A DNA stretch of 33,524 nucleotides from Candidatus Gracilibacteria bacterium CG12_big_fil_rev_8_21_14_0_65_38_15 (GCA_002771035.1 PCUR01000073.1:1-33524), one strand, 5' to 3'; shown: positions 19,869 through 30,585, numbered from the stretch's first letter. Numbers and translations are program-made. The notes: a model not told the origin generated them from the letters alone.

Positions 19869-22121
19869 TTATCAGATGTCAATATTTTTATCTTTGAGTG
19901 CTTTTGTTAGTTGTTCTATAGTTATATCTTTGGTAGCTGGCACAGCTTTTAATTCTGCAAGCAATCTATCAAGCTCAGTGGTATCAATCTTTGCATGATT
20001 ATTTCATACTGCTGGAGTGGTTATGTGAACTTGAAGATCAGAAGGAGTTGTATTACCTGGTAATGTAACTTTTATTGGTGTTATATTTGCACTTTCTACT
20101 ATCTTTTCACCTTTTCCTATATAGCTATCTATATCTCCTTCTGCTACCTTTCCTTTTCCTCAAACCAAACTTCCATAACCTTTTGATTCTGAGAGTCCAT
20201 CTAATTTGGAAAGTATCTTTCTTATTTCTAGAGCATTGGTAGTATCTCCAAGAGATTTTATTAATTTAGTTGCATCTTCTTTACGATCAAATCAACCATG
20301 GTTATTAAGAGAATCTAGATGTTTTGTAAGTACACCTCGTGCATTATTATTGAGAGCAAAATTATCTGATTTTCCGGCAGAAAGCATATCTTTTGCGTAC
20401 ATTGCCGCTTCTTGCATGTTTGAGGCTGTTTTAGTCTGCAAATCAATAGATTTTTGAGAAAGCATATCTCATTTAGGTGCAAATTGTTTTCAGATTGCCA
20501 CTCATTGTTGTTGAGCCATATTGTCTAACGAGTTCTTTATTGGACCAACAATACTTCCCATTCCTGCCATACTAATACTCTTGTCTTTTCCACCTGGCAA
20601 TGGAATTGGTACATATTGTGGAGCTTTCATAGCAAGTTTTCCGATTTCATCCCCAAATCACTTAATAGGAGCAACAGCAGATTCGGTAATCTTGCTCGCA
20701 CCAAGAGCGGCCATAACTGCCATCCAGAGAATAACAAGCGCAAGAACATTTATGATAATAGTTCCGATAATACCTTTTCCTGTACTAAGAACACCGGAAA
20801 CTCCTGCCGCATTCTCTGAAGTAAGAAGTCAAACAGTTGTAAGTTTTATATCTCAGAATGTAAATGTTGTCGTATCGCCTGCAGTTTCGACAACTCTACC
20901 ATTTTCTCAGAGTTTTCAACCTGGTCATGTAGTTCCATTACTTGTCGCTCACATAACCAATCCAAGGAACATAAGTCCAAACGCAAGTGCTGCCGATACA
21001 TAGACCGGAACGAGAGCGAGGGAAATAAATTCTTTGAAAGAAAATTTCTCCAATTTTTTTGCTTTATCACCGAGCACATAAGTAAGTGCAAAAAGTGGAG
21101 AAAATATCGCATAGAGCCAGAGCATAAGAGCTCGAGAGAAAAGCGCATAGACAATAGCAATTACAAGTATTCCGAAAATAATGAAGAATATGATTCCAAA
21201 TGAAAGCTTGCTCGCGATATCCAATACCTTATTTATTCATTGTTCAACAGTAATGGCCTTAAAATCTTGAATCTTAAAAATCCCATATGCATAGACTGAA
21301 AGGAGATTATAGGCACCTCAAGTACTATTTGAAAGAAACTCTTCTATAGTAAGACAATCTGAATTTTTTCCTCCAGAACAATCAGATGCAGCAAATTCCT
21401 TATTTCTTGAAAATGATCATTCTCATCCTCCATCTGTTCCATTTCAAGTTGTTCCACTTCAAAAATCTGCTCATTTAACATAGTAAACTGTTTTTGGGAT
21501 AATTTTATCTCCTAACATTCCTGATGTTGCTGAATTTGATTTGATAGTAGAAACAGGGAGTTGAATCACCGATGCAGTGAGCACGTTTGCGATACTGAGA
21601 GTGGCACTTACGATAAACCAAGTAAATGGAACAATAAGCATTCCTGTTACGAGTTTCGGAAGCATACTTTTCATCTCATACGCTTTACTATGTTCTCCTC
21701 CGAAGATATTGGCAAATGCTACGAATACGAGTAAGAATCCGAATATTACATACACAACATTGGAAACAAGAATCCAGAGACTATGGAGAATTGGACGAAG
21801 ATTGAATATATCACCGAAAGTCCAGTCGGGAGACAGGAGCCATCCAGCGAGCATAATGAGCGGAGTAACAAGGAAAGTGAGTGTTCCTATTCCGAGATTC
21901 ATAAGAGTCACGAGAGAATCAACTGTCGTGTCTACTGGATTTGTTGCCTGTGTAGGTTTCGGAACTTCTTCCGCCATCGCACTCTGTATTCCTCCGTTCC
22001 CTATTTGAAATCCTCCCGTATTATTCATACTGAGTTCTCCACTTGTAATAAAGAGTCCGGCACAAAAAACCGACAAGAGACCGAGTCGGGAAAGTTTGGA
22101 AAGGATTTGAGATCGAAACAT
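19869..22121 (-). CDS. VirB6/TrbL-like polytopic membrane protein
   Basis: 750 residues. An N-terminal signal-like helix (LSRLGLLSVFCAGLFITSG) is followed by membrane segments near 70-95, 108-135, 155-180, 303-345, 365-390 and 430-455, then a hydrophilic C-terminal part of about 290 residues. This arrangement, with the block ALMLWLYAIFSPLFALTYVLG, matches the VirB6/TrbL-type inner-membrane proteins of type IV secretion systems widespread in Candidate Phyla bacteria. About 21 TGA-glycines occur, all after residue 216; the first third has none. The stop is TAA after a final TGA-glycine (DIG). Without table 25 this gene is unreadable. No VirB4-type ATPase is in the window. Confidence 0.72.
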
Positions 22122-22163
22122 ATTTGTTTATATTAATGAATGAGTTTTTCGCTTTCTTTTGTT

Positions 22164-22192
22164 ATTACATCATATATTTTGTTATTTTGCAA
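22164..22192 (-). promoter_or_regulatory. predicted promoter of the VirB6-like gene
   Basis: On the minus strand TTGCAA, 17 nt, then TGTAAT, about 40 nt upstream of the start at 22121. Confidence 0.45.
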
Positions 22193-22284
22193 AAATTCTC
22201 GCCTACTTTTTTGAATTTTGTGGTTTTTAACGATTTATCGATTCAGGAGGAAAAGAAAAGAAGTTTTTACTTTGGGTGATTTTT

Positions 22285-22313
22285 TTGATTTTTTCGGCAT
22301 TATAGGATATACT
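22285..22313 (+). promoter_or_regulatory. predicted promoter of the 1256-residue protein gene
   Basis: TTGATT at 22285-22290, 17 nt, then TATACT at 22308-22313. The predicted leader before the ATG at 22345 is about 25 nt. It is divergent from the VirB6-like promoter. Confidence 0.6.
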
Positions 22314-22344
22314 CGTGAGGAATTTATATATTTCTCATACAAAT

Positions 22345-25300
22345 ATGGCAAAAAATAATGGAAATACAGGTATCGATGGAGTTGAACAAGTAAATACCCA
22401 GAAACCGAAAAAAACAGATGAATCGATGACAACTCGTGCAATTCGTGATTTTATCGAACATAAACTTCTTGGGGATGATGGTGGGAAAAATTTCAACGAA
22501 ATTACTTCCAATAAAGGGAATGGATTATCGGAGGATTTTTTGAAATTTCTTGCTAAAAAACCTGAATTTGATGAGCAATCAAATGAGCAAATTGAATCAT
22601 TCAAGTCCGTGAAAAACGTACAATTTCTTCGTGAAACCCTCCGAATCGGTGTCGGATTTGAGACAAAACAGGAGGCTTTAAAGAAGATTATTTTTGATGA
22701 ATATGAAGGGTTAGATAATGCAATGAAGAAAGATTTTGATAATCGCGTAGATACTATGTCTCTTGCGAATCTTACCTATTATCTTCGCAATTCTTCCGAG
22801 CGACATAAATTTGTAAAACTTACTCTTCCAAATACCCCCCTTAAGAAAAAGGATTTTCTTGCATTTTTGGATTCCCTTGAGATCGACGGAACAAAACTAA
22901 CTGAAGAACAAAAACATTCGTTTCTCTTTATTCAAGGGCTCAATCATGTAGACGAAAAGGATATTGAAAATCTCCTTTTGCTTTTCCCCGAAAACAATCT
23001 TGAACAAAAACAACTTCTCATTCGAGCATTTCTTCCGACAGTCTCTTTGGGCGATCTCGTACGGATGCGAATAATAACAGAGTCAGAAGCACGCAGAGTC
23101 GTAAAAGAGAAATTAGATACGAAAGGGGTTTTTAAAGATATAGAGAATATTGATACGGAAATTGAAGCTTTTATAGAGAGAGTGGACTTAGACGAAGTCA
23201 TTATTCCAACGAAACTTTTTCCTGAAGAAGTGGTAAATAAAATTTTATCAACCGAATGAGTTAAAAAAATCAAACAAGAACTCAATGAGCTTTTTGATGA
23301 GCTAAAACAAGATGTACGTGATGAATTTGGACTCACTTCTGATAAAGAAGGGAAATATCTTCCATCTCTCATAAAAAAAATCCAAAAAGAAATAATCGGA
23401 AAGAATGGAAAATGTCTTGTGGAAAATGTCAAAAATCTCGGGGAAGGAACAATTATCCATGGACAAATCCAGGAGTGATCAGAAATACGAAATATATATA
23501 TCCGAATCGATGCTATTAATACAAATTCAGCTCATGAGACTGGAAAAAAGACGATGACAATAACACATCTCACGGGACCAAAAGGCACAGTTATACAAAA
23601 TCCTTCGGCTACAAAAACAGAACCAACTGTCAGTTTCCAAGATTTTTTTTCGCTCCTCAGGGTTTTTAATAAATCAGAAATACTCGATGTAAAAACATTT
23701 CAGGATTCGATCAACACAGGAGTAATACGGGAAGTTGTGGAAGATGGAGATATAAAAACTCTTTCTGATCTTAATAATAAACTCGATACGATTGATGGTC
23801 AAGGAAATAGTTTTCATTTCAAAGCTGGGAAAAAGACATCTTTCTCTATTTTTACTCCTACTGATCCAGAGTTCGGTATTTTTAGTGTACAAGATATCGA
23901 TGAGTCATCCCATACTTTAAAAGTAAATACGGGGACGAAAATAGAAGGACCATATACATTTGATGAATTTTTCTTCTTCTTTAAAGAACAAAAAGGAGCA
24001 CGTATGCATGGACTCGAAAATCTTGAGACAACTCTTCAACTTATTAAGAATAAAGCAGGAGGTGCTAAAAATTACAAAGATATAGAATATAAGGATGGGA
24101 AGCTTATTCCATCAGATCGGAAAGATGATAAGAATTTTGAGGGAATCAAATATTTTGTCGGGAAGAATGGAGAAGTGATCGAAATCGTTAAAGCAGAAAA
24201 CAACCGTGTTCAGATCGCATTTCACGATGGCTACAAAGAAAAGAAAGAGAAAGATAAGAATGGAAATGAGATAAAATCTTATGAAACAAAAACACGAACA
24301 AATCCATTGTGGTATGGGTGGGAGATTTTCTATATGAAGCATGAAGAACTCAGTGCTGAGCCAAAGATATTTCAAGCTCCAATCGAACCAGAGGAAGTCA
24401 AAGAATCGCCAGACAAAATGAAACATGGTTTTCTAAAACATTATCTTGGAAATTCGAGTCTCCATGACATATTTGGTGCAGGAAAACAAATCGTTGACTT
24501 CGTGAAACATAAGCTTGAACATAATTCAAAGATGAACGCCGCAAAACTAGCCCTATCTCTTGGAAAAACAATGGGATTCAGTGATGAATGGCTCATGGAT
24601 CTTCGAGGAAGTGTTCATGCTAGTAACAAGAAACTTACAGATGAACTTGTTGATGAACTAGGAAAACTTCCAACTCCTATGCGTCATAAACGTACCCGTG
24701 ATATACTTAATAATCACGGTTCACATGACTATGAAATCCATGCGGCAATGATTTCAATGCTTAAAAAGCATTGAGGATTATATGCAGGTGGACTCAAAGA
24801 TCTCGAAGGAACTTATGCATGGTACAAGGCTCTCGGCGGAAAACCGAATGATACTTTTATGATGAAAACAAAAGAGAATCTTACTAGGAAAAATGAACCT
24901 TTCCGAGAAGAAACACTTCTACGAGAATGGCTTAAACATCTCGGGAGTGAGAAAGGATGATATCGAGTAGATGGTAATCTCTGGATTCAGGCTTTCAAAA
25001 TTGCTTGGCAAGAAGGAATCGAATGAGAAGCGAAGAAGGGAGAATCCGAAACGGCGGAAATGCAATTTATTGACGCACGTATGGATTATGTTTTCGATAA
25101 ATGGAATGGAAAAGAATATGCAAACGGTGTTGGAGCGCTCAGAAAAGTTTGGAGCAAATGAGGAACTCCAGAGCAGATGCAAGAAGGAGCTTTTCTTCTC
25201 GCAATTACAGATATACCAGAACACCTCGCACAAGGGCAAATCAATGGTCTTAAGAATGAATTCTATGGAGGACATACGTATCCTGGACTATTATTCATAG

Positions 25301-26115
25301 GAAGTCCTCAAGATCAAAAGATATTCCGTAGAGTTGTTGAAAAACTCGTAGATTCTGATTCCGATATGAAGATAGCATACGCAGAAATAAAGAAATTATT
25401 GGAAAATGATCCAAAAAAGAAACTTGTTGAAACGACCAAGAATTTTTGGAGAAAATACGGACATATACTCGCCCCAAAACTCGCGATGACAAAAGATCCT
25501 GAGATATTCGACAAAAAAGAGGAAGATGAAGATTTTAAGGCATATTCTGAAAAATTATCAGGAAATCTTGCCGATGTTGGAAAAATCGATTCTGGTGAAA
25601 AAGAAAATCATATGTATGATTACAATCATACATCTTTTGCTCTCGCAAATATGAAACGTTATGTAGATGAAATGGATGTGAACTCAGGAAATGGAAATAT
25701 GAATAATGAGAAAGAGAAGTACTTTTTCGAACAATTAATTAAATGAATCGATGATATAAAGAATCAGAAAAGACATCTAAATCCAATAAATGATCAAGAA
25801 AAGAATGAAAACATAAAACTTCAAAAGAAGATATATCGCGAGTATCATAAGAATATTCTCGCACGATTATCAGATCGTCTCAATGGAGATGCATTTGAAA
25901 AACTTGAAACTCAGCCATATATGAAGCGCTTGATGCGACTCTGATTTACAAAACCTTCATCCAACGAGGAAACTGAATTAATCGGTAGTGTCTACGATAT
26001 GCATCTTGAGCGAGATTTTAATAAGTACATTAATTCCAATAGCACTATTGAGGAAGCGGAAGACAAAACTCTTGATTCCTTGGAGAAAATATTGAAAATA
26101 CATAATCAGGATTAA
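22345..26115 (+). CDS. very large hypothetical protein (1256 residues)
   Basis: Not recognised. No signal peptide and no membrane helix. Residues about 1-40 are Asn/Lys/Gln-rich and probably disordered. Residues 40-400 are mostly helical and charged. About 400-480 is beta-rich (VKNLGEGTIIHGQIQE, YIRIDAINTNSAHETG, MTITHLTGPKGTVIQ). About 540-680 looks like two small beta/alpha units (FGIFSVQDIDESSHTLKV; KYFVGKNGEVIEIVKAENN). The rest is helical, with LWYGWEIFYMKHEEL as a memorable block. Eight TGA-glycines occur (e.g. 23257, 23476, 24772, 24958, 25741), so standard translation gives several fragments. The ATG at 22345 is preferred to a GTG at 22315. It is monocistronic, with its own promoter and strong terminator, divergent from the VirB6-like gene. 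A cytoplasmic scaffold or a secreted effector are both possible. Confidence 0.75.
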
Positions 26116-26142
26116 TTTGATTTCTCGTATTACGGTAATTTA

Positions 26143-26172
26143 AAAAAACCTTCCGAATTCGGAAGGTTTTTT
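26143..26172 (+). terminator. Rho-independent terminator of the large gene
   Basis: Perfect 30-nt palindrome, A6-CCTTCCGAATTCGGAAGG-T6, 28 nt after the stop codon. It lies just left of the insertion sequence. Confidence 0.92.
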
Positions 26173-26189
26173 ACTGATTTTACTTTTTA

Positions 26190-26219
26190 TGGGTAAATAG
26201 AATTTTTTGCGTGCTACTT
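26190..26219 (+). repeat. IS left terminal inverted repeat
   Basis: 30 bp, the exact reverse complement of 27276-27305 over at least 29 positions. The transposase stop codon (26214-26216) lies within it. Confidence 0.88.
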
Positions 26220-27193
26220 GTTATTCCGAAAATAGATCCAAAGTGCTACAAAAGAATATAATCTGTGTTCTGATAATCATTTATGTTCATTGATTCATTC
26301 GTTGGTAAAAACTCAGAAGTATCATTCCAGTTTGTTCGTTGATCTTTCGATGTTGCTATCAGTATACCGATAGCCCTGAAACATATATGGCAGAGCATTG
26401 TCGATATGCTTCATTGCTTTTCTAAGACTCGTATGAGTAAAGATCCATCATCCCTTTCGGGAGATGGATCTTTCAGTAAGATACGGGAGATGTTTTTCTT
26501 TCCACTTCTCAAACAGTTTCGGGAAGAGTAGAGGATTTGAAAGAGGAGGATAATTCAAGATATGAAGTAAACTTACTCCTGCCTCGGATTTCGGATGATT
26601 GGATATATAATTGATCACTTGTCTTTGGATATGTACCAGACAACGCTGAATGATGGAGTTTGGATACACGGATTTTATGGCGGAGAGAATGCTCGGAGAA
26701 CCATCTATGACAAAAACTGTTATCTTATATCAGAAAGAATCTCGTAGTATTCGTAAGTCATGAACTATCGCATCTTTGTTTTCAGAGGAAGTCACACTGA
26801 ACCAGAGAACCTTCTTGATGATATACTCGTAGTACACAAGGAGTATTTTCCCTCATGGAAGATGGTATCAATCTATCATGACATATCCTACGTTATCAAA
26901 GTACTCATCTATGTGTAGTAACCTATTTATTCTCATCCAATCTCTTTTGAATATCAAGACGAACGAGATACTCTTGTCTTCCTGATTGGTTTGCTATCTG
27001 TCGTGCTGAATATCACTCGATGATGTATTGGTTAAACCAGAATTTAGTCCTGAATTTTGTTTCTTGTTTCTGAACTTTTCTTTCTACGAAACGATATTTA
27101 CACGTTTTGCATTGTAAAGTGGAATTTCAAACCATATTTTTCCCATTTCTCTTGATGGAAGTACCAGAACATTTCGGACATTTTTTTTCTCAT
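26214..27193 (-). pseudogene. IS transposase, DDE type, with two frame breaks
   Basis: Corrected length about 325 residues. Order: N-terminal zinc ribbon (MRKK-CPKCSGTSIKRNGK and LQCKTCKYRF), helix-turn-helix region (YSARQIANQSGRQEYLVRLD), then the catalytic domain with Asp in VGYVMIDGYHLPGG, Asp in VFVIDGSPS followed by IIQRCLVHIQRQV, and Glu in RSTNKLEGYFG, ending GLSEHRLYILFVALWIYF. The QRCLVHxQR block and the zinc ribbon suggest the IS1249 branch of IS256. Two +1 breaks occur: an A8 tract right after the start (27181-27188), and near 26945 (AATAAATAG). Removing one A at each restores one frame. About ten glycines are TGA. It may be inactivated, or expressed by slippage. Confidence 0.75.
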
Positions 27194-27275
27194 TTTCACT
27201 ATGAAAGTTATGAAGTAAAACTTTATGACAGTTTTATCATAACCTTTTGGCTTGAAATACATAATTTTTGTTCCA

Positions 27276-27305
27276 AAGTAGCACGCAAAAAATTCTATTT
27301 ACCCA
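27276..27305 (-). repeat. IS right terminal inverted repeat
   Basis: 30 bp, mirror of 26190-26219. It lies about 80 bp upstream of the transposase start and may carry its promoter. Confidence 0.88.
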
Positions 27306-27429
27306 AAATAATTCAAGGAAAGGTATTTTTCTGCATAAATTTATTAGAAATAATAATTAATTATTAATGCGAATTATTCTATAGTTAGAACTTAAGTAAA
27401 TCTTAATACTAGATGGAGTATTACAAATA
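27306..27429. other. intergenic, IS to NifU-like gene
   Basis: 124 bp, very AT-rich (TAATTAATTATTAATG). No gene and no clear terminator hairpin seen. Confidence 0.4.
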
Positions 27430-27843
27430 TTATCCAGATAATACATCACTAAAATCATCTACTATTCCATCCTGAAGATACTTATGAATCGCATTACGAA
27501 CAGCGAGAAGTCCAAGCACACTTGCCTGTTTACGACGAGATGAAACCTGAAATCCTATCATCTCACGAACTGTTTTTTCATCCATTGTAAGAATCTCCGA
27601 TATATTCATCCCTATAATCAATTCTCCGAATATACTCGTACAGGCAGTCGTAACTATTGCAGTATTTCCTTCGAATGAAAAATCCTCTATCGTTCCTGTA
27701 TCATCCAACTTCAGAAACACTTCCAGAGCATCTCCACAACTCCGGTTTTCTTCGAAATGCCGAATAGTTACATCTTCCAAAATCCCCTTGTTCGGGGGAT
27801 TTTTTGCATATTCGAGAAAGGTTTCGGTATAAACCTGGGACAT
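27430..27843 (-). CDS. sufU: NifU/SufU-like Fe-S cluster scaffold, third cysteine missing
   Basis: 137 residues. Scaffold of the IscU/SufU/NifU-N fold that receives sulphur from the cysteine desulfurase encoded just upstream. Cys36 in ENRSCGDALEV and Cys68 in TTACTSIFGE match the first two cluster ligands; the Asp after CG is present. The third ligand, usually in a [KR]-C-[AS]-x-L context, is replaced: SSRRKQASVLGLL has Gln106 there. All other scaffold features are kept, so this is a family member with altered chemistry rather than a wreck. 38 nt after the sufS stop. Confidence 0.85.
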   Translation of the reverse strand: MSQVYTETFLEYAKNPPNKGILEDVTIRHFEENRSCGDALEVFLKLDDTGTIEDFSFEGNTAIVTTACTSIFGELIIGMNISEILTMDEKTVREMIGFQVSSRRKQASVLGLLAVRNAIHKYLQDGIVDDFSDVLSG

Positions 27844-27881
27844 ATAGAATGATAGAAATATTAGGATGATGGAATTCTTTT

Positions 27882-29108
27882 CTACTTCGCACTCGATAAT
27901 ATTTCTTCAAACGCATCGAAAAACTTATTCACATCTTCTCGAGTATTATAGAGAAAAAGACTCATTCGGACACTTCCAGTAATTCCATGACTTTGCATAA
28001 GCGGTTCGGCACAGTGATGTCCGGCTCTGACACAGATTAAACGATCAGCGAAAGCATCGGAAATATCGGAAATATGCATAAGTTCCGTCGCAAAACTAAA
28101 TACTCCTATTCTTCCCTCTTCTTTCTCGGATCCTATTAATCTTACTTCTGGAAATTGTTTCTTGAATATTTGCCACCGGGCAAGTGTACATTGTACGAGT
28201 TCTTTTTCGATTCGTTCAATTTCCGTATATCCGCCGATGGATTCTATAAATTCTATGGCTCGGAGGAGACTTCCTGCTCCGATGATATGTGGAGTTCCTG
28301 GCTCGAATCGTGATGGAAGTCCTGCCGGAGCGAAACTATCTTCATGAACCCAATTAATTGCTCCACCTCCGCCGATAGAAGGAACGAGTGTTTTTAGAAG
28401 TGATTTTTTTCCATACATAATACCGATTCCCGTATCGGACATACATTTATGTCCCGTGAACACGAGGTAATCGATATCGAGAGTCTGGACATCCACCTTG
28501 AAATGCGGAACTGCTTGACTTGCATCCACGACGAACAAAATCGCCGGGTTTTTAGAACGGATGATGTCGCGAACTTTCGCAAGGTCAAAAACCGTTCCTG
28601 TGACATTCGATGCAGCCGTGAGAGAAACTACCCGAACATCTCTCGTTAGTTTCGCTTCGAAATCCGCGAAATCGAGTCCAAAATCTGCATCGAGTCCGAT
28701 GAACTCCACTTCAATTCCAGCTGTTTCCTTGGCGATGAGCCACGGAACAATATTCGCATGGTGCTCCGCACGAGAGAGGAGAACTTTGTCTCCTTTCCCA
28801 AGTTGTCCAGAATGAACAAGGGAAGTCACAAGGATATTGAGTGCCGAAGTTGCATTGTATGAATACGAAATCTCTGCGGTTTCCCGAGCATTGATGAGTC
28901 GTACGACCGCTTCCTTCGACCCATGATAGAGTACTTCTGAAGCTTCCGAAAGATCATACGCACCACGATGAATGTTCGCATATTCTTGCTCCATATGATG
29001 TTTCATTCCTTCTATAACCAAACTCGGTTTCTGTGCCGTCGAGGCACTATCCAAGTACACCATATCTGGATGGTGCGAGAAAACAGGAAAATGAGAGCGG
29101 AGAGACAT
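27882..29108 (-). CDS. sufS: cysteine desulfurase SufS
   Basis: 408 residues, PLP-dependent group II cysteine desulfurase that takes sulphur from cysteine. Seen: YLDSASTAQKP, ANIHRGAYDLSEAS, SRAEHHANIVPW with the PLP-stacking histidine, VVDASQAVPHFKVDVQ with the PLP aspartate, FTGHK with the Schiff-base lysine, SRFEPGTPHIIG, and RAGHHCAEPLMQ with the catalytic cysteine. The residues after the lysine (CMSDTGIG) differ from the usual MYGPTGIG. No TGA-glycine is needed. Placed 14 nt after tyrS and followed by the NifU-like scaffold; sufB, sufC and sufD are not in the window. Confidence 0.95.
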   Translation of the reverse strand: MSLRSHFPVFSHHPDMVYLDSASTAQKPSLVIEGMKHHMEQEYANIHRGAYDLSEASEVLYHGSKEAVVRLINARETAEISYSYNATSALNILVTSLVHSGQLGKGDKVLLSRAEHHANIVPWLIAKETAGIEVEFIGLDADFGLDFADFEAKLTRDVRVVSLTAASNVTGTVFDLAKVRDIIRSKNPAILFVVDASQAVPHFKVDVQTLDIDYLVFTGHKCMSDTGIGIMYGKKSLLKTLVPSIGGGGAINWVHEDSFAPAGLPSRFEPGTPHIIGAGSLLRAIEFIESIGGYTEIERIEKELVQCTLARWQIFKKQFPEVRLIGSEKEEGRIGVFSFATELMHISDISDAFADRLICVRAGHHCAEPLMQSHGITGSVRMSLFLYNTREDVNKFFDAFEEILSSAK

Positions 29109-29122
29109 AGATATTTTATAAA

Positions 29123-30325
29123 TTATTTCGCAAATATATTTCGGAATTTCTTTTTCCCCATCTGCACGAGCGTTCCTTTCTCAGAAGAAAGAAAAATTGT
29201 CATTTTTGCATCGGAAACGACAGTGCCATTCACTCGGACACTTCCACCCGAAAGTGCATTACGAACATCTCCGGTAGTTGCACAGAATTTAAGTTCTTTC
29301 AGAATATTTCAGAGTTCCATCTCAGAAACACTCAAATATATTTTCTCAATCTCATCTTCACTCGGAACAATTCCATCGGTGAGTACTTTCTCAAAGTACA
29401 TTTTTCCAGCGATTGCTGCTGCCTCGCCATGATAGAGTGAAACGATGATATGAGCCAAATCCATCTTGATATATTTTGGATTCTCATCCGATAAAAGCCG
29501 TGCTTTATATGGTTCGATTTCTGAAAGAAGAAGTGTTGTACAATGAACAAAATATGGGAGAATAAGTTCATCTTTAATCTCCATAATCTTCACGAACATT
29601 TGGTTCGGAGTATCGGAAAGTCCGATGAAGTTCTTGTAGGTTTTACTCATCTTACGACCATCGGTTCCCTCGATGAGATTAAACATCATAATATCTTGTT
29701 TTTCCTGACCATATGCTTCCTGAAGCGTTCGCCCGGCAAGGAGATTGAAGTACTGGTCATTTCCTCCGAGTTCCACATCGGCTTTCACTTGAACACTATC
29801 CCAACCTTGCATAATCGGATAGAGAAATTCTTGGAGAGAAATACGGATTCCTCCGTTGTATCGTTTGGAAAAATTATCACGATCGAGCATCTCGGCAACT
29901 GAGAAATTTTTGGCAAGTTCTCCGACGGTATTGAAGTTCGTCGTATCCATCCACTCGCTGTTGTAATGAACTTCCAGTTTCTCCAAATCGAGAATCTTCC
30001 CGAACTGTGCGAGATAATTTTCGGCGTTCTTTCGAGTTTCTTCACGTTTAAGCATCGGACGTTCCGCATCTTTGTCGGAAGTATCTCCTACTTGAGCGGT
30101 CGCATCCCCGATAATGAGGACAATTTGATGCCCGAGTTCCTGAAAAGCACGGAGTTTCAGAATAGGAACCGCATGTCCGATATGAACCACCGGTGCTGTC
30201 GGATCGATTCCGAATTTAATACGGAGTTTCTTCCCTGATGTGAGTTGCTTCTCCATGTGTTCTCGATCAATAACACGAGAAACCCCCTTTTCGAGGAGGT
30301 TTTGTATTAAAATTTCTTGTGTCAT
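29123..30325 (-). CDS. tyrS: tyrosyl-tRNA synthetase TyrS
   Basis: 400 residues, class I synthetase charging tRNA-Tyr. HIGH motif at about 48-51 (VVHIGHAVPIL), KMSKS-like motif GRKMSKTYKN near residue 230, and a C-terminal S4 RNA-binding domain (DVRNALSGGSVRVNGTVV). The S4 domain is reached only through a TGA-glycine at 29309. The sequence type is the TyrRS-Z (HIGHA/KMSKT) group common in many bacteria. The start at 30325 follows an orphan gene by 8 nt, so it is translated in a run with clpP upstream and sufS downstream. Confidence 0.96.
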
Positions 30326-30333
30326 AAGAATAG

Positions 30334-30585
30334 TTAGTTAAGTATTCTCCATTGTAAATCCCCTTCTTTGGCATTCATTATTTTCTGGACTTTTGCAACG
30401 GAAAACGTCCGTAAATTGCTTACCATAAATCACTCTGGATGTGTATCGGTCAAATAAAGTTTATAATATTTTTCATCATTTGACGCTACATCGTCCGGAA
30501 TACCGATTTTTCCGTTACGAAGAGAAGAAGGAGGTATTGTTCAGATTTCCTGAACAATGGCGTAACAACACAAAGGAGTGTTCAT
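30334..30585 (-). CDS. small hypothetical protein between clpP and tyrS
   Basis: 83 residues, not recognised and too short to stand out in a standard-code scan because of two TGA-glycines (near 30541 and 30430). It starts MNTPLCCYAIVQEIGTIPPS and ends MNAKEGDLQWRILN. It is soluble, without a signal or membrane helix, with a Cys-Cys pair at residues 6-7. It sits 43 nt after the clpP stop and 8 nt before tyrS, which supports translation. Confidence 0.7.

Larger units (their letters stand above)
26190..27305 (-). mobile_element. insertion sequence, IS256/IS1249-like
   Basis: About 1.1 kb bounded by perfect 30-bp terminal inverted repeats: 26190-26219 (starting TGGGTAAATAGAATTTTTTG) against 27276-27305. 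The single gene inside encodes a DDE transposase. I see no matching direct repeat at the outer edges. The left end lies 17 bp beyond the terminator of the large gene, so no gene was interrupted on that side. Confidence 0.85.

Noticed and set aside
125-26115. Many genes appear as fragmented pseudogenes under the standard code
   Set aside because: All breaks are TGA, they fall at glycine positions, and TAA/TAG never interrupt these frames; the genes are intact in table 25.
26180-27315. Target-site duplication flanking the IS
   Set aside because: The bases outside the two inverted repeats (ACTTTTTA and AAATAATT) do not match.
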